The notes beneath the pieces were generated by a model. The model saw only the letters and a list, made by a program, of their open reading frames with translations, was not told the DNA's origin and searched no databases. From contig NZ_CP069338.1 in assembly GCF_016859125.1 (NCBI RefSeq), forward strand, positions 7,069,501 to 7,133,500: 64,000 nucleotides of DNA, given 5' to 3'. Numbering within the stretch: the stretch's first letter is position 1; every line of letters starts with the position of its first letter. The position numbers and the translations under genes were made by a program. The DNA is from Archangium violaceum. GTDB lineage: Bacteria > Myxococcota > Myxococcia > Myxococcales > Myxococcaceae. Shown one piece after another: positions 29,438 to 38,314 of the stretch.

Positions 29438-30715
29438 TCAGCGGCACCCGGTGGTCGACGGGGGGAGCCGGATGCGGAGGCGTTGGAACAGCCCACGCTC
29501 CCGCCACTCGTCCCGGCGGATCTCCACCGCGTACGTCAGATCCTTCTCGAAGCTGGCGGCGAGCTCCTGGGCGAGCGATGCATCCTCGACGACGAGGGCC
29601 CCCTCCTCGAGCAGCGCGTTCGAGTTGGGCTCCAGGTTGTTGGAGCCCACGGCCGCCAGTTGCTCGTCCACCACGAGGGTGCGCGCGTGCAGGGGCGCGT
29701 TCTGGTACTCCCAGAGCCGTACGCCATTCTCGAGCAGGCGCTCATAGGTGGCGCGCTGCGCGGCGAGGACTCCACGGCTGCCCTCGGGCTGGCGGCCGGG
29801 CACCAGGACGCGGACATCCACGCCCTCCTGGGCCTTGCGGATGAGCGTGTCCACCGTGGCGGCGGTGGGGATGAAGCAGGCATTGGTGAGCCACAGGCGG
29901 CGCCGGGCGGTGGCCATGAGCACCTGCACCATCCGCTCGGAGTGGCTGAGCGAGGGCGAGCCGGTGCTCGCGACGAAACCCGCGCGCGCTTCGCCCCGGG
30001 GCTCGAGCGAGGGGAAGGCCGACTCCGGGAGCAGCCCTCCGCCCGCCTCCAGCCAGTCCCTGGCGAAGGCCTGTTGCAGCTGTCGCACGGCCGGACCCTC
30101 CACGTGGACGTAGGTGTCCCGCCATGCGTCCCTGGGCCCCTGCTCGCCACGCCAGGCCGGTCCCACGCCGGAGCCTCCGGTGAGGCCGCTGCGGCCGTCG
30201 CGCACGACGAGCTGGCGATGGTTGCGCGCCTTCAGCCGCTCGTCGGCGAACACCACCTCCTCTCCGACGAAGGGACGGAAGTCGCGCACCTCACAGCCCG
30301 CCTCGACGAGCCGCGGCTGGACCTCGTCCTGGAAGCCCGGACTGTGGAGTGGATCCACCAGGACGCGGCAGACCACGCCCGGCTGGCGCTCGGAGAGCGC
30401 GCGGACGAGACGCTCCGAGGCCTCGCCCGGTTGCCAGCTGGAGACGAGCAGGTGGAGCGACTCGCGCGCCTGGCGGCTCTCCTCTTCGAGCGTGGCGAGG
30501 ATGCGTTCGTCCTGGACCAGCCGCACCTCGTGACCCGGCCGCAGTCCCACGCCCACGGACTGATAGAGGGCGAGCGAGAGCCCCGGCCCCGAACCCGGCA
30601 GGTCCTCGTGGATGCGCAGCTTCTGGGGATGCTCGCGATGAATGCACGCCGTGCCGGAGAGGAGGCAGACGAGCAGGAGGCTCGGAAGACGATTCACACC
30701 GGGAAAGCTAGGCAT
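29438..30715 (-). CDS. Phospholipase-D-like lipoprotein with altered HKD motifs
   Basis: 425-residue lipoprotein (LLVCLLSGTAC) of the cardiolipin-synthase/PLD superfamily. Two PLD half-domains are visible: ARNHRQLVVRDGRSGLTGG and APLHARTLVVDEQLAAVGSN. In the standard HxKxxxxD motif both Lys residues are changed: to Gln in the first and Arg in the second. Both His and both Asp remain. Loss of both Lys residues would normally reduce or remove transphosphatidylase activity, so a binding role or altered chemistry is possible. ATG 30715 is chosen because the signal peptide follows it directly. Confidence 0.8.
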   Translation of the reverse strand: MPSFPGVNRLPSLLLVCLLSGTACIHREHPQKLRIHEDLPGSGPGLSLALYQSVGVGLRPGHEVRLVQDERILATLEEESRQARESLHLLVSSWQPGEASERLVRALSERQPGVVCRVLVDPLHSPGFQDEVQPRLVEAGCEVRDFRPFVGEEVVFADERLKARNHRQLVVRDGRSGLTGGSGVGPAWRGEQGPRDAWRDTYVHVEGPAVRQLQQAFARDWLEAGGGLLPESAFPSLEPRGEARAGFVASTGSPSLSHSERMVQVLMATARRRLWLTNACFIPTAATVDTLIRKAQEGVDVRVLVPGRQPEGSRGVLAAQRATYERLLENGVRLWEYQNAPLHARTLVVDEQLAAVGSNNLEPNSNALLEEGALVVEDASLAQELAASFEKDLTYAVEIRRDEWRERGLFQRLRIRLPPSTTGCR

Positions 30716-30861
30716 CCGACCGCGCGCCGCGCAGGGGTGGGATGGGGACGGGCGGACGGCCGGGCCCGCCTGCATGTCCTCACCCGTATGCGCACCCATC
30801 CCTAGCTTCGGACAGATGGCCTGTGGTCGAAGCGGGCCAGCCAGAGTGGAGGTGAGTCGCG

Positions 30862-31332
30862 ATGGAATCCTGGAACCGGATGTCGACCGATTCGGTGCGC
30901 TCGCACACGCCGGACGGAGTGAACCGGAAGATTGATGCGCGGGTGGAGAAGTGTGTCCAGGCGATGGCGGAGCAGATGGATCGCCCGGCCATCAGCGAGT
31001 ACCTGCGGAAGCTGGAGCACGAGTGGGACCTGAACCGGGTGGTGACGGTGGCGGCGTCGGCGGTCTCGGTGCTCGGGCTGGTGCTGGCGGCGAAGGACGG
31101 TCGGGGGTGGAAGATCGTGAGCGGAGTGGCGGCGGGACTGCTGCTGCAGCATGGCCTCTTCGGCTTCGGCCCGCTGTCGGAACTGGTGCGGGCGCTGGGC
31201 GTGCGGACGCGCAAGGAGATCGATCTGGAGAAGTTCGCCCTCAAGGCGCTGCGAGGCGACTTCGAGCGGATTCCGCACGAGGGAGGCCCCCTGGCGCGAG
31301 CCAACGCCGCCCTGGTGGCCGCCCAGTCCTGA
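30862..31332 (+). CDS. DUF2892 (YgaP-like) membrane protein
   Basis: 156-residue protein. The first 60 residues are charged and helical (NRKIDARVEKCVQAMAEQMD). Two hydrophobic helices follow (VVTVAASAVSVLGLVLAA; WKIVSGVAAGLLLQHGLFGF) and match the DUF2892/YgaP membrane hairpin. A cytoplasmic tail includes LVRALGVRTRKEIDLEKFAL. GGAGGTGA lies 5-6 bases before ATG 30862, an excellent ribosome site. No rhodanese domain is present. The specific role is unknown. Confidence 0.75.
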   Translation: MESWNRMSTDSVRSHTPDGVNRKIDARVEKCVQAMAEQMDRPAISEYLRKLEHEWDLNRVVTVAASAVSVLGLVLAAKDGRGWKIVSGVAAGLLLQHGLFGFGPLSELVRALGVRTRKEIDLEKFALKALRGDFERIPHEGGPLARANAALVAAQS

Positions 31333-31340
31333 CATGAGAA

Positions 31341-31379
31341 ACCCCCACCGCGTTCCCTCGGGAGGGACGGGGTGGGGGT
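31341..31379. terminator. Strong bidirectional terminator hairpin between convergent genes
   Basis: ACCCCCACC (31341-31349) pairs perfectly with GGTGGGGGT (31371-31379), with further pairing inside (TTCCCTCGGGAGGGA). It lies between stops at 31332 and 31404 and can serve both genes. T-runs are weak on both sides. Confidence 0.7.
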
Positions 31380-31403
31380 CTCGGTGACTTCAGGCCGAAC
31401 CCG

Positions 31404-34400
31404 TCAGTTCGCGCCGCCCACGCGCATCCCCATTCCGCCGAGCGTCACGGGCGGCTGGGGCGCCTCCTTCTTCTTCCTGGCCGAGCCAGGCTGTTTGAAC
31501 AGGTACCCCTCGAGTCCGGCCATGCCGATGGAGAACTGGGTCACCCACTCGTTGGCCGGCCTGCCCGCGGGCGCGTTGATGTCGAACGGGTAGGCGAAGT
31601 GCAGGCGCAGCAGGAGGGGGCCGAGGCCGAGGTTGATGCCCACGGCCGCATCGAGCACGCGGCGGTTCCAGATGTCCCGGGCCGAGCCCCCCACGCCACC
31701 GAGGTCGAAGCCCGCCACGCCCATGAGGGTGTTGAGGAAGGCGACGCGGATGAGCGCATCCAGGGGCACGCGCAGCTCGAGCGTGGAGTACAGGTAGTGC
31801 TGGCCCAGCAGCCACTCCTCGTTGCCGAACGGCACGCCTCGGATGGTGTCGAAGCTGGAGAGGTAATAGGAGCGGGTGAAGCGTCCGCCGAAGGAGGTGC
31901 CCACTCCGCCGCGCAGCATGATGTGGGTGCTGCCCAGCGGGACGGGGAAGTAGCGCTCGGCGTCCAGGCGCACGTTGCCGAAGACCTCGCCGTGGAAGGG
32001 CTGCACGCCGGTGGTGAGCTCGCTCATGAACGAGGTGCCGGAGATGGGCACACCCGTGTAGTGGTAGCGCAGGGTGTTGTAGCCAAAGGCCACGGAGCCT
32101 TCCGTCTGGAAGCGCAGGCCGGGCTGGTTCTGGCGCCACTGGGTGTAGAGGTCTCCCACGCCGTTGATCTCCGGCAGGTTGAGGTAGAAGGAGGTCGTCG
32201 GATCCAGGAAGTACGAGGAGCCGCCGATGCTGAGGTTGGCCTCCAGGAAGGTGAAGGTGCTCAGCGGGTAGCGTGCGATGCCGGTGGCGCCGAAGAAGCG
32301 CTCGCCGGAGATGAGCAGGTAGTAGGGCAGGTTGCTGCCGGCGGCGGCCTCGCGCAGGGACTGGTCCACGCGGAAGCGCAGGGACTGGAAGAGACCCATG
32401 CCCCACGTCGTGCGCTGTGCCTGGTTGAGGTAGAGCAGGTAGCCGTCGGTCAGATCGAACGAGCCGTACACCGCCACCTGCAGCAGCATGGCGTGGTTGC
32501 GCAGCCGATCCATCGCCGAGGCGAAGACCTGGCCGTAGAAGCCACCGCCACCGCCGCCGGCGAAGCCCATGATGGGCCCCAGGTCGATGTTCTCCAGGGC
32601 GAAGGGCCTGTAGGCCTCGGCGCCCTGCAGCGAGCGTTGGGGCAGGGGGCTGGGCGGTCCCGCCAGCTCCTTCGACACCTGGGACACCTCGAAGCTCAGC
32701 AGTTGCTGCGAGCGCAGCAGGGCCGGCTTGCGCTCTCCGGACAGATGGTAGAGCAGCCACAGGTTGCCATCCGGGCCGGGGCTCGGCTCGAAGAGACCGG
32801 TGGATACGTCCGTTCGCCGCACGATGGCTCCGCCGCCGGTGTACTCGTGCAGGTCCGAGCGGCTGTTCTCGAAGGCCACGAAGAAGAGGCGGCCGTCCGC
32901 CAGCACCGTGGGATCCGCGTGATCGCGCGCCTCGGTGGTGAGCCGCTCCACCTTGCTGGGATCCTCCGGCTTCACGCGGAAGAGGTTGTAGTAGCCGTGC
33001 GAGGTGGCGTCCGAGGTGAAGACGATGCCCGCCGGACCCCAGGCGAGGCTGCGCTCGGCGTACACGTCATGGGTGATCTGCGTCGGCTCCACGTCGAGCC
33101 CCCGATCGAGCGGCAGCACGTACACGTCACGCGTGCCCGCCTCGCTCAGGCCGATGAAGGCCAGCTGCTTGCCATCCGGAGAGAAGGCCGGCGAGTACGC
33201 GGCGATCAGTCCGTGGTCGGCGAGCCTGTAGGCCTCGCGCTTGCCCAGGTCGAAGTCCACCCGGAATGGCGGATCCTTGCGCAGTCCGGAGGGGTTGTTC
33301 ACGTAGGGGCTGCGGCCCATCGCCGGCAGCGCCCCGCCCAGTGAGATGGACTTCGCGTCGTGCTTGTAGTCCTGGACGTAGATGATGTCACGCGCCATGG
33401 ACTCGGCCACGAAGGCCAGCCGGGAGTCCGTGAGGGCGAAGTTGCGCCCGAAGATGGGGTGCAGCGACTCGTAGCCCGGCACGCCGTCGCCCTGCACCTT
33501 CACGCTGTCGTTGGGCGCGCGGGGGTCCACCAGGATGAGCTGGCTCTGGCCCGTCTCCGGGATGATGCTCCGGTACATGATCACCCGGCCGTCGTTGGAG
33601 CTGTTGAGCGCGGTGACGACGCCCCTGCGCTCGCTCAGCAGCTCCAGGCTGGGCGTGTACTGCTCGGCCTTGAGGTAGGTACGGTAGGAGCGCTGCTTCA
33701 GCCAGTTCTCGAACTTCGCGGCGAGCTTCTGCGGATCATCCCCGGTGAGCATCTCCAGCAGCCCCTCGAACTGGAGGTTGGGCGTCATGCCCGTGCCGGA
33801 GACGAGCTTGGGGGAGTTGTCCAACACCTTCTGGATGAAGCCCGCCCCGTACGTCTCCTCGAGGAAATGGCAGCGGGCCTGGCCCATCTTGTAGATCCAC
33901 ACGAAGCCGTAGGGCCCGGGCGACCAGAAGTCGAGGAAGGCGTAGCCGCGCATCAGATCCGGGTTGATGAGCAGATCCCTCACCATCATCTCTCCCTCGG
34001 GATCCAGACCGCCCTTGGCGTAGAACTCGGCCAGACCCTCGATGAACCAGAGGGGGATGGCATTGAGCGGATCCCCCGCCACCTTGGCCTGTTCGGCGAG
34101 GAAGCGGACCTTCTGGATGGTGAACTGGTGGGCCATTTCGTGGGAGCTGATCTCCCCGAACTGCCGGTGGTCACCCAGGTAGGGCAGGGTCAGCTCCAGG
34201 TGGCCCTGGGTGCTGGTGACACCCAGCGTGCCCTCGGACACCGCGGTGATGTTGGTCTGCAGGAACTCCTGGTAGCTGCTGTAGAGGATGTACGGGAACG
34301 TCTGCGTGGGGACGAACTTGAAGCGGTCCACGAGGTACCGGTAGGTGTCCTCGAGCTGGGGCGCGGCGTACTGGGCCACGTTCCGCTCGTTCTCGTAGAA

Positions 34401-34907
34401 GTAGAAGCGCACGCCTCCGCTCTTGTCGCCCAGGGACTGGGCGTACCTGGGGCCCGCGTCCGGTGTGCCTCCATCCGCCGACAGGGCGATGGGCACGTAG
34501 AGCGAGCTTCCCGAGGTGATCGGGTCCGGCGTGCCGCCATCCGTCCTGTCCACCACGCGCGTGGGGTTGCCCGGCTCGACGGTCTCCACCGGGCTGCCGC
34601 CCGTCCCCTGCTCCTGCGGGGAAGCTTTCGGCGCCTCGGCGGTGGGGACTCCCGGCGAGCGCATCTGCGGAGACGCGGGGGTGGGTCCACCCGGGGCGCC
34701 AGGCGTCTGCTGGTGGGCCCGGTGGGCGGGTGGGGCGGCGACCCCCTCGGCCTCGGGGCCGACCAGGATGTCCAGGTGCCGCCAATCGAATTCATAGGTG
34801 TGCACCGGCGCCCGGTAGGCCCGGCGAGGGATCACATAGACCTGGGCCAGGGCCGCTTCAGGAAGCACGAAGGTGAGCAGCGTGGCGATCAATAGACGTC
34901 GATTCAC
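31404..34907 (-). CDS. Peptidase-MA / PD40 propeller / outer-membrane barrel fusion
   Basis: 1167-residue exported protein with signal peptide (MNRRLLIATLLTFVLPEAALA). A Pro/Gly/Thr-rich linker (about 55-150) leads to a zinc peptidase domain with SSHEMAHQF (His256, Glu257, His260) and WFIEGLAEFY holding the third-ligand Glu. Next is a PD40/TolB-like beta-propeller (about 420-730; AAYSPAFSPDGKQLAFIG is one blade). The C-terminal ~400 residues alternate polar and hydrophobic residues with aromatic girdles (YLLYLNQAQRTTWGMGLFQS; GGRFTRSYYLSSFDTIRGVP) like an outer-membrane beta-barrel. A single polypeptide may thus display a protease at the surface. Substrate unknown; barrel assignment is inference. 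Confidence 0.8.
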   Translation of the reverse strand: MNRRLLIATLLTFVLPEAALAQVYVIPRRAYRAPVHTYEFDWRHLDILVGPEAEGVAAPPAHRAHQQTPGAPGGPTPASPQMRSPGVPTAEAPKASPQEQGTGGSPVETVEPGNPTRVVDRTDGGTPDPITSGSSLYVPIALSADGGTPDAGPRYAQSLGDKSGGVRFYFYENERNVAQYAAPQLEDTYRYLVDRFKFVPTQTFPYILYSSYQEFLQTNITAVSEGTLGVTSTQGHLELTLPYLGDHRQFGEISSHEMAHQFTIQKVRFLAEQAKVAGDPLNAIPLWFIEGLAEFYAKGGLDPEGEMMVRDLLINPDLMRGYAFLDFWSPGPYGFVWIYKMGQARCHFLEETYGAGFIQKVLDNSPKLVSGTGMTPNLQFEGLLEMLTGDDPQKLAAKFENWLKQRSYRTYLKAEQYTPSLELLSERRGVVTALNSSNDGRVIMYRSIIPETGQSQLILVDPRAPNDSVKVQGDGVPGYESLHPIFGRNFALTDSRLAFVAESMARDIIYVQDYKHDAKSISLGGALPAMGRSPYVNNPSGLRKDPPFRVDFDLGKREAYRLADHGLIAAYSPAFSPDGKQLAFIGLSEAGTRDVYVLPLDRGLDVEPTQITHDVYAERSLAWGPAGIVFTSDATSHGYYNLFRVKPEDPSKVERLTTEARDHADPTVLADGRLFFVAFENSRSDLHEYTGGGAIVRRTDVSTGLFEPSPGPDGNLWLLYHLSGERKPALLRSQQLLSFEVSQVSKELAGPPSPLPQRSLQGAEAYRPFALENIDLGPIMGFAGGGGGGFYGQVFASAMDRLRNHAMLLQVAVYGSFDLTDGYLLYLNQAQRTTWGMGLFQSLRFRVDQSLREAAAGSNLPYYLLISGERFFGATGIARYPLSTFTFLEANLSIGGSSYFLDPTTSFYLNLPEINGVGDLYTQWRQNQPGLRFQTEGSVAFGYNTLRYHYTGVPISGTSFMSELTTGVQPFHGEVFGNVRLDAERYFPVPLGSTHIMLRGGVGTSFGGRFTRSYYLSSFDTIRGVPFGNEEWLLGQHYLYSTLELRVPLDALIRVAFLNTLMGVAGFDLGGVGGSARDIWNRRVLDAAVGINLGLGPLLLRLHFAYPFDINAPAGRPANEWVTQFSIGMAGLEGYLFKQPGSARKKKEAPQPPVTLGGMGMRVGGAN

Positions 34908-35087
34908 AGGGGCGACCTCCCGGGTGGGGAGACGAGGGACGGAGCGAACCTAGGCAGGCCCCCCCATATTAACGAGTGGGCAGGCGGGCGCTTCTGTACG
35001 ATTGCTCAGCGGTGCACGTCGCCGCCGCTCGGGGTGTTGGGTGAGCCGGGGCTTTCGTCTCGTCCCGGTGCCCGGTATGGATGGCGT

Positions 35088-36530
35088 ATGAACCGTTTAC
35101 TGGTAGCCACAACGGGAGTCCTGCTCCTCACGGCCTCCGGGTGCACGCGCACGGAGGAAGAGAAGCACGACTGCGAGCCCGAGGCCTTCGACTTGTCCGC
35201 CTGTGATCGGTCGGGATTCACCTCCGTCAAGGGGGAAGGCATCTGGAACCTGAACATCACCCTGGAGGGGGTCGACACGCAGGGGTCCATCCGCTTCCTG
35301 CAGGACAAGCCGCTGCTCCTGGGGACTCCGCTCACGGTGAGCACGGTGGAGGGCGACACCTTCTTCCTGGCCAGTGACTTCCAGACCGCGTCGACGCCCA
35401 CGCCGGTGCGCTTCGCGCTCGCGGGTTGTCAGGCGCTCTCGCCCGACCGGGTGAAGGGGGAGTTCCGGCGGTGCGTGAATGGCGAGGCCGACATGCGGGG
35501 CACCTTCGAGGCGGCCCATGTCAAGTGGGCGGAGGGTGAGCAGCAGGCGTCTGGCGTGGAGCTCGTGTCGGAGACGGCCCTTCCCCGCGGTCAGCCCACG
35601 GACGTCTTCGTGGCGGACGGGTTCGCCTACGTGACGGCGCTGTCGAGCGGCCTCTTCATCTACAACGTGAAGGACCCGGCCCACCCGGAGAAGGTGGCGG
35701 AGATCTCCCCGACGAACGACATCTGGTACCGGGCCCGGGTGAAGGGCTCGGTGCTCTACGTCTCGAGCTACAACGAGGGACTGCTCGTCTATGACGTGAC
35801 CAGACCGGAGGCGCCCAAGCGGCTCACCGCGCTCCCGAGGCCCAGCGTGCAGGGGTGGGGGCTGATCCTGGACCAGGACCGGCTCTACCTGGTGTCGCCG
35901 TCGCCCAACGCCGAGGTGTACATCTACGACATCTCGACGCCCACGCAGCCCTCGCTGCAGTCGCGCTACTTCGTGGAGGACAGCGTCGTCGGCATGGGGC
36001 AGATCCCCGTCGAGGGCGTGGTCGTGAACAACCGGCTCTACCTCGGCCACTGGCGGTACGGGCTGGCGGTGGCGGACGTGACGGACGCGAAGAAGCCGGT
36101 GTCGTTGGGGAGCTTCAAATACGACAACGCCACCAGCCGCCCGGTGGCGGTGGGCCAGATTGACGAGCGGCTGATCGCCTTCGAGTCCAGCGAGGGATGG
36201 GGGTCGATGCTCCGCGCGCTGGATGTGACGGACCCCCAGCATATCTCGGAAGTGGGCCGATTCGAGATGGGGCCGGAGACCACGGTGGGTGGTTTGACCT
36301 TGGTGGGCTCCAAGTTGTACGTGGCTCACAACCAGGATGGCCTGCGCATCCTCGAGATGTCCAACCCCAGTACACCCCGGCAGCTAGCCTACTACAATAC
36401 CTGGCGGGAGACGGATTCAGGACGGGGACAGGCGTTCCTCGATGGTCTCAATGGCGTGGTGGTACCCGGAGACGGGTTCATCTACGCCACCGAGACGTCG
36501 CGTGGACTGCTCGTCTTCCGAGAGCCGTGA
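35088..36530 (+). CDS. LVIVD-repeat beta-propeller lipoprotein
   Basis: 480-residue lipoprotein (signal ends VLLLTASGC). After ~160 residues of Cys-containing N-terminal sequence come LVIVD-type repeats: FVADGFAYVTALSSGLFIYN, VKGSVLYVSSYNEGLLVYDV, VVNNRLYLGHWRYGLAVADV and VGSKLYVAHNQDGLRILEMS. Such repeats form a beta-propeller on the cell surface of many myxobacteria; their ligand is unknown. ATG 35088 is chosen because the signal peptide begins there. The EAL gene starts 10 bp after its stop, which suggests one transcript. Confidence 0.8.
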   Translation: MNRLLVATTGVLLLTASGCTRTEEEKHDCEPEAFDLSACDRSGFTSVKGEGIWNLNITLEGVDTQGSIRFLQDKPLLLGTPLTVSTVEGDTFFLASDFQTASTPTPVRFALAGCQALSPDRVKGEFRRCVNGEADMRGTFEAAHVKWAEGEQQASGVELVSETALPRGQPTDVFVADGFAYVTALSSGLFIYNVKDPAHPEKVAEISPTNDIWYRARVKGSVLYVSSYNEGLLVYDVTRPEAPKRLTALPRPSVQGWGLILDQDRLYLVSPSPNAEVYIYDISTPTQPSLQSRYFVEDSVVGMGQIPVEGVVVNNRLYLGHWRYGLAVADVTDAKKPVSLGSFKYDNATSRPVAVGQIDERLIAFESSEGWGSMLRALDVTDPQHISEVGRFEMGPETTVGGLTLVGSKLYVAHNQDGLRILEMSNPSTPRQLAYYNTWRETDSGRGQAFLDGLNGVVVPGDGFIYATETSRGLLVFREP

Positions 36531-36540
36531 GTGAGTCTGC

Positions 36541-37638
36541 ATGAGCCAGAGCGTGTCGAAGTCGTGTGAGCGGTGCCAGTCCCTTCCGGAGAAGCTGGAG
36601 CTGGAGGGGCCTGGCCGCCTCTTTCTCTGGATGCCCCTGGGCCACAGTTACGGAAAGCTGGTCCGGCTGTTGGGAGACGCCGGGCGCGAGCACCAGGCCA
36701 TCCCGGAGTCCCAGTGCGTGGCGGTGCGGCTGCGGAGCTCGCAGCTGAGCGCCCTCGTCGCCGACGTCATGGGCGCGCTGACGGGCGAGGAGTCCCGCTC
36801 CACGCGCGCGCTCTTCCTCCAGGGTGACGGGGAGCCGGGGCTGGGCGACTTCCCACGGGTGGGCTCGTTGCCGCAGCTCTTCACCATGACCCGGGCCGGG
36901 TGGTTGGTGGACATGCTGGCCGAGAAGCGTGTCACCAGCCACTACCAGCCCATCGTTCACGCGAAGGACACGCGCCAGGTGTACGCCTACGAGGCGCTGC
37001 TGCGCGGTCTGGAGCCGGATGGGTCGTTGGTGTTCCCGGGGAAGATGCTGACGCTGGCTCGCGACGCGGATCTGCTCTTCCAGCTGGATCTGGCGGCGCG
37101 GCTGTCGGCGGTGCGTGAGGCCTCGCGCCTGGGGCTGAAGGTGCCGCTCTTCATCAACTTCACGCCCACGGCCATCTATGATCCGGCGTTCTGCCTGCGC
37201 TCCACGGTGGCCGCCATCTCCGAGCATGGCATCCCGCCGGGGAACGTGGTGTTCGAGATCATCGAGTCGGACCACGCCCCCAATGCCAACCACCTGAAGT
37301 CGCTCATCGCCTACTACCGGCAGGCGGGCTTCCGGGTGGCGCTGGATGACCTGGGAGCGGGGTACTCGTCGCTGAACCTCATCCACCAGCTCCGCCCGGA
37401 CATCATGAAGCTGGACATGGAGCTCGTCCGCGGCATCCACCAGGACCCCTACAAGGCGTCCATCACGGAGAAGCTGCTGGAGCTGGCGCAGAAGCTGGGC
37501 ATCCTCACGGTGGCCGAGGGCATCGAGACCCCGGAGGAGCTGCGGTGGGTGCGCGAGCACGGGGTGGACTTCGTGCAGGGCTACCTCATCGCGAAGCCGG
37601 CGAGCCCTCCGGTATCCGTCACGCCGCACTACTACTGA
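36541..37638 (+). CDS. EAL-domain cyclic-di-GMP phosphodiesterase
   Basis: 365-residue protein. The first ~115 residues are an unrecognised N-terminal region with a CERC motif. The EAL domain then shows YQPIVHAKDTRQVYAYEALL, NFTPTAIYD, FEIIESD, VALDDLGAGYSSLNLI, DIMKLDMELVRGI and TVAEGIETPEELRWV. The key acidic and Lys residues for c-di-GMP hydrolysis (EAL, E in FEIIE, DD in LDDLGAGYSS, K in IMKLD) are all present, so it is probably active. No GGDEF or membrane domain is present. Its stop overlaps the convergent coiled-coil gene stop by 7 bp. Confidence 0.9.
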   Translation: MSQSVSKSCERCQSLPEKLELEGPGRLFLWMPLGHSYGKLVRLLGDAGREHQAIPESQCVAVRLRSSQLSALVADVMGALTGEESRSTRALFLQGDGEPGLGDFPRVGSLPQLFTMTRAGWLVDMLAEKRVTSHYQPIVHAKDTRQVYAYEALLRGLEPDGSLVFPGKMLTLARDADLLFQLDLAARLSAVREASRLGLKVPLFINFTPTAIYDPAFCLRSTVAAISEHGIPPGNVVFEIIESDHAPNANHLKSLIAYYRQAGFRVALDDLGAGYSSLNLIHQLRPDIMKLDMELVRGIHQDPYKASITEKLLELAQKLGILTVAEGIETPEELRWVREHGVDFVQGYLIAKPASPPVSVTPHYY

Positions 37639-38210
37639 TTGACGAGCGTGGTGCCTGAGCGCTCGAGGCCGAGCTGCCAGGCGCGCCTCAACTCGAAGCC
37701 GGCGGTCTCCAGCTGCCGGCGGGCCGGGTAGATGTTGCGCTGCCCCACGAGGTCATCGATGGTGGCGAGCCGGTTGAGGGCGCTCTCGATGAGGAGGACG
37801 GTATCTCCGCTGCCTCTCTCGGCGGCGGTGGCGCGGGCGCTGGAGATCTCCCGCAGCGCGGAGGTGACGGCGGGGCCGATGTCGAAGTCACCGACCTCCA
37901 GCAGTTGATCCACGGTGATGAGCCAGTCGTAACCGCGTGAGAGGCTCTCCAGTTGCTCTCGCCGGAGCAACTCCAACTCCTCGGCCCGGGCATCCTCGAG
38001 GGCTTGTTCCTGCTCCAGTGACTGGATGCGGCCCTGGGTTTCCTGCCGTTGGGCCTCCATCTGGGCTTGCAGGAGCTCGAGCTCGGCACGGAGCTCGTTC
38101 AGCTCGGCCTCCTGGACGGCGCGTTCCGCCGCCGCCTCCGTGGGGGCGGCGGACGTGGGCGTCGTCTGGCCGAGCAACAGGGACAGGGAGAGTGTGAGCC
38201 AACCATTCAT
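37632..38210 (-). CDS. Exported coiled-coil protein, unknown
   Basis: 192-residue protein. A signal peptide (MNGWLTLSLSLLLGQTTPTS) precedes a long Glu/Gln/Leu-rich coiled coil (EAELNELRAELELLQAQMEA to REQLESLSRG). A globular helical tail follows (YDWLITVDQLLEVGDFDIGP; RQLETAGFELRRAWQLGLER). ATG 38210 is taken because a signal peptide follows; the frame extends further upstream but loses that feature. It lies 105 bp downstream of the acyl-CoA oxidase gene. Function unknown; the periplasmic location is inferred. Confidence 0.65.
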   Translation of the reverse strand: MNGWLTLSLSLLLGQTTPTSAAPTEAAAERAVQEAELNELRAELELLQAQMEAQRQETQGRIQSLEQEQALEDARAEELELLRREQLESLSRGYDWLITVDQLLEVGDFDIGPAVTSALREISSARATAAERGSGDTVLLIESALNRLATIDDLVGQRNIYPARRQLETAGFELRRAWQLGLERSGTTLVNQ

Positions 38211-38314
38211 CCCTGGAAACGTGTCCACCGGAGGACGAACCGGCACCCGGGAGCCGAAGAGCCCCTGGTTGCTCGTCTCCAGGGCGAGCAACCCGCCGCG
38301 TGCCTCGGCATGCC

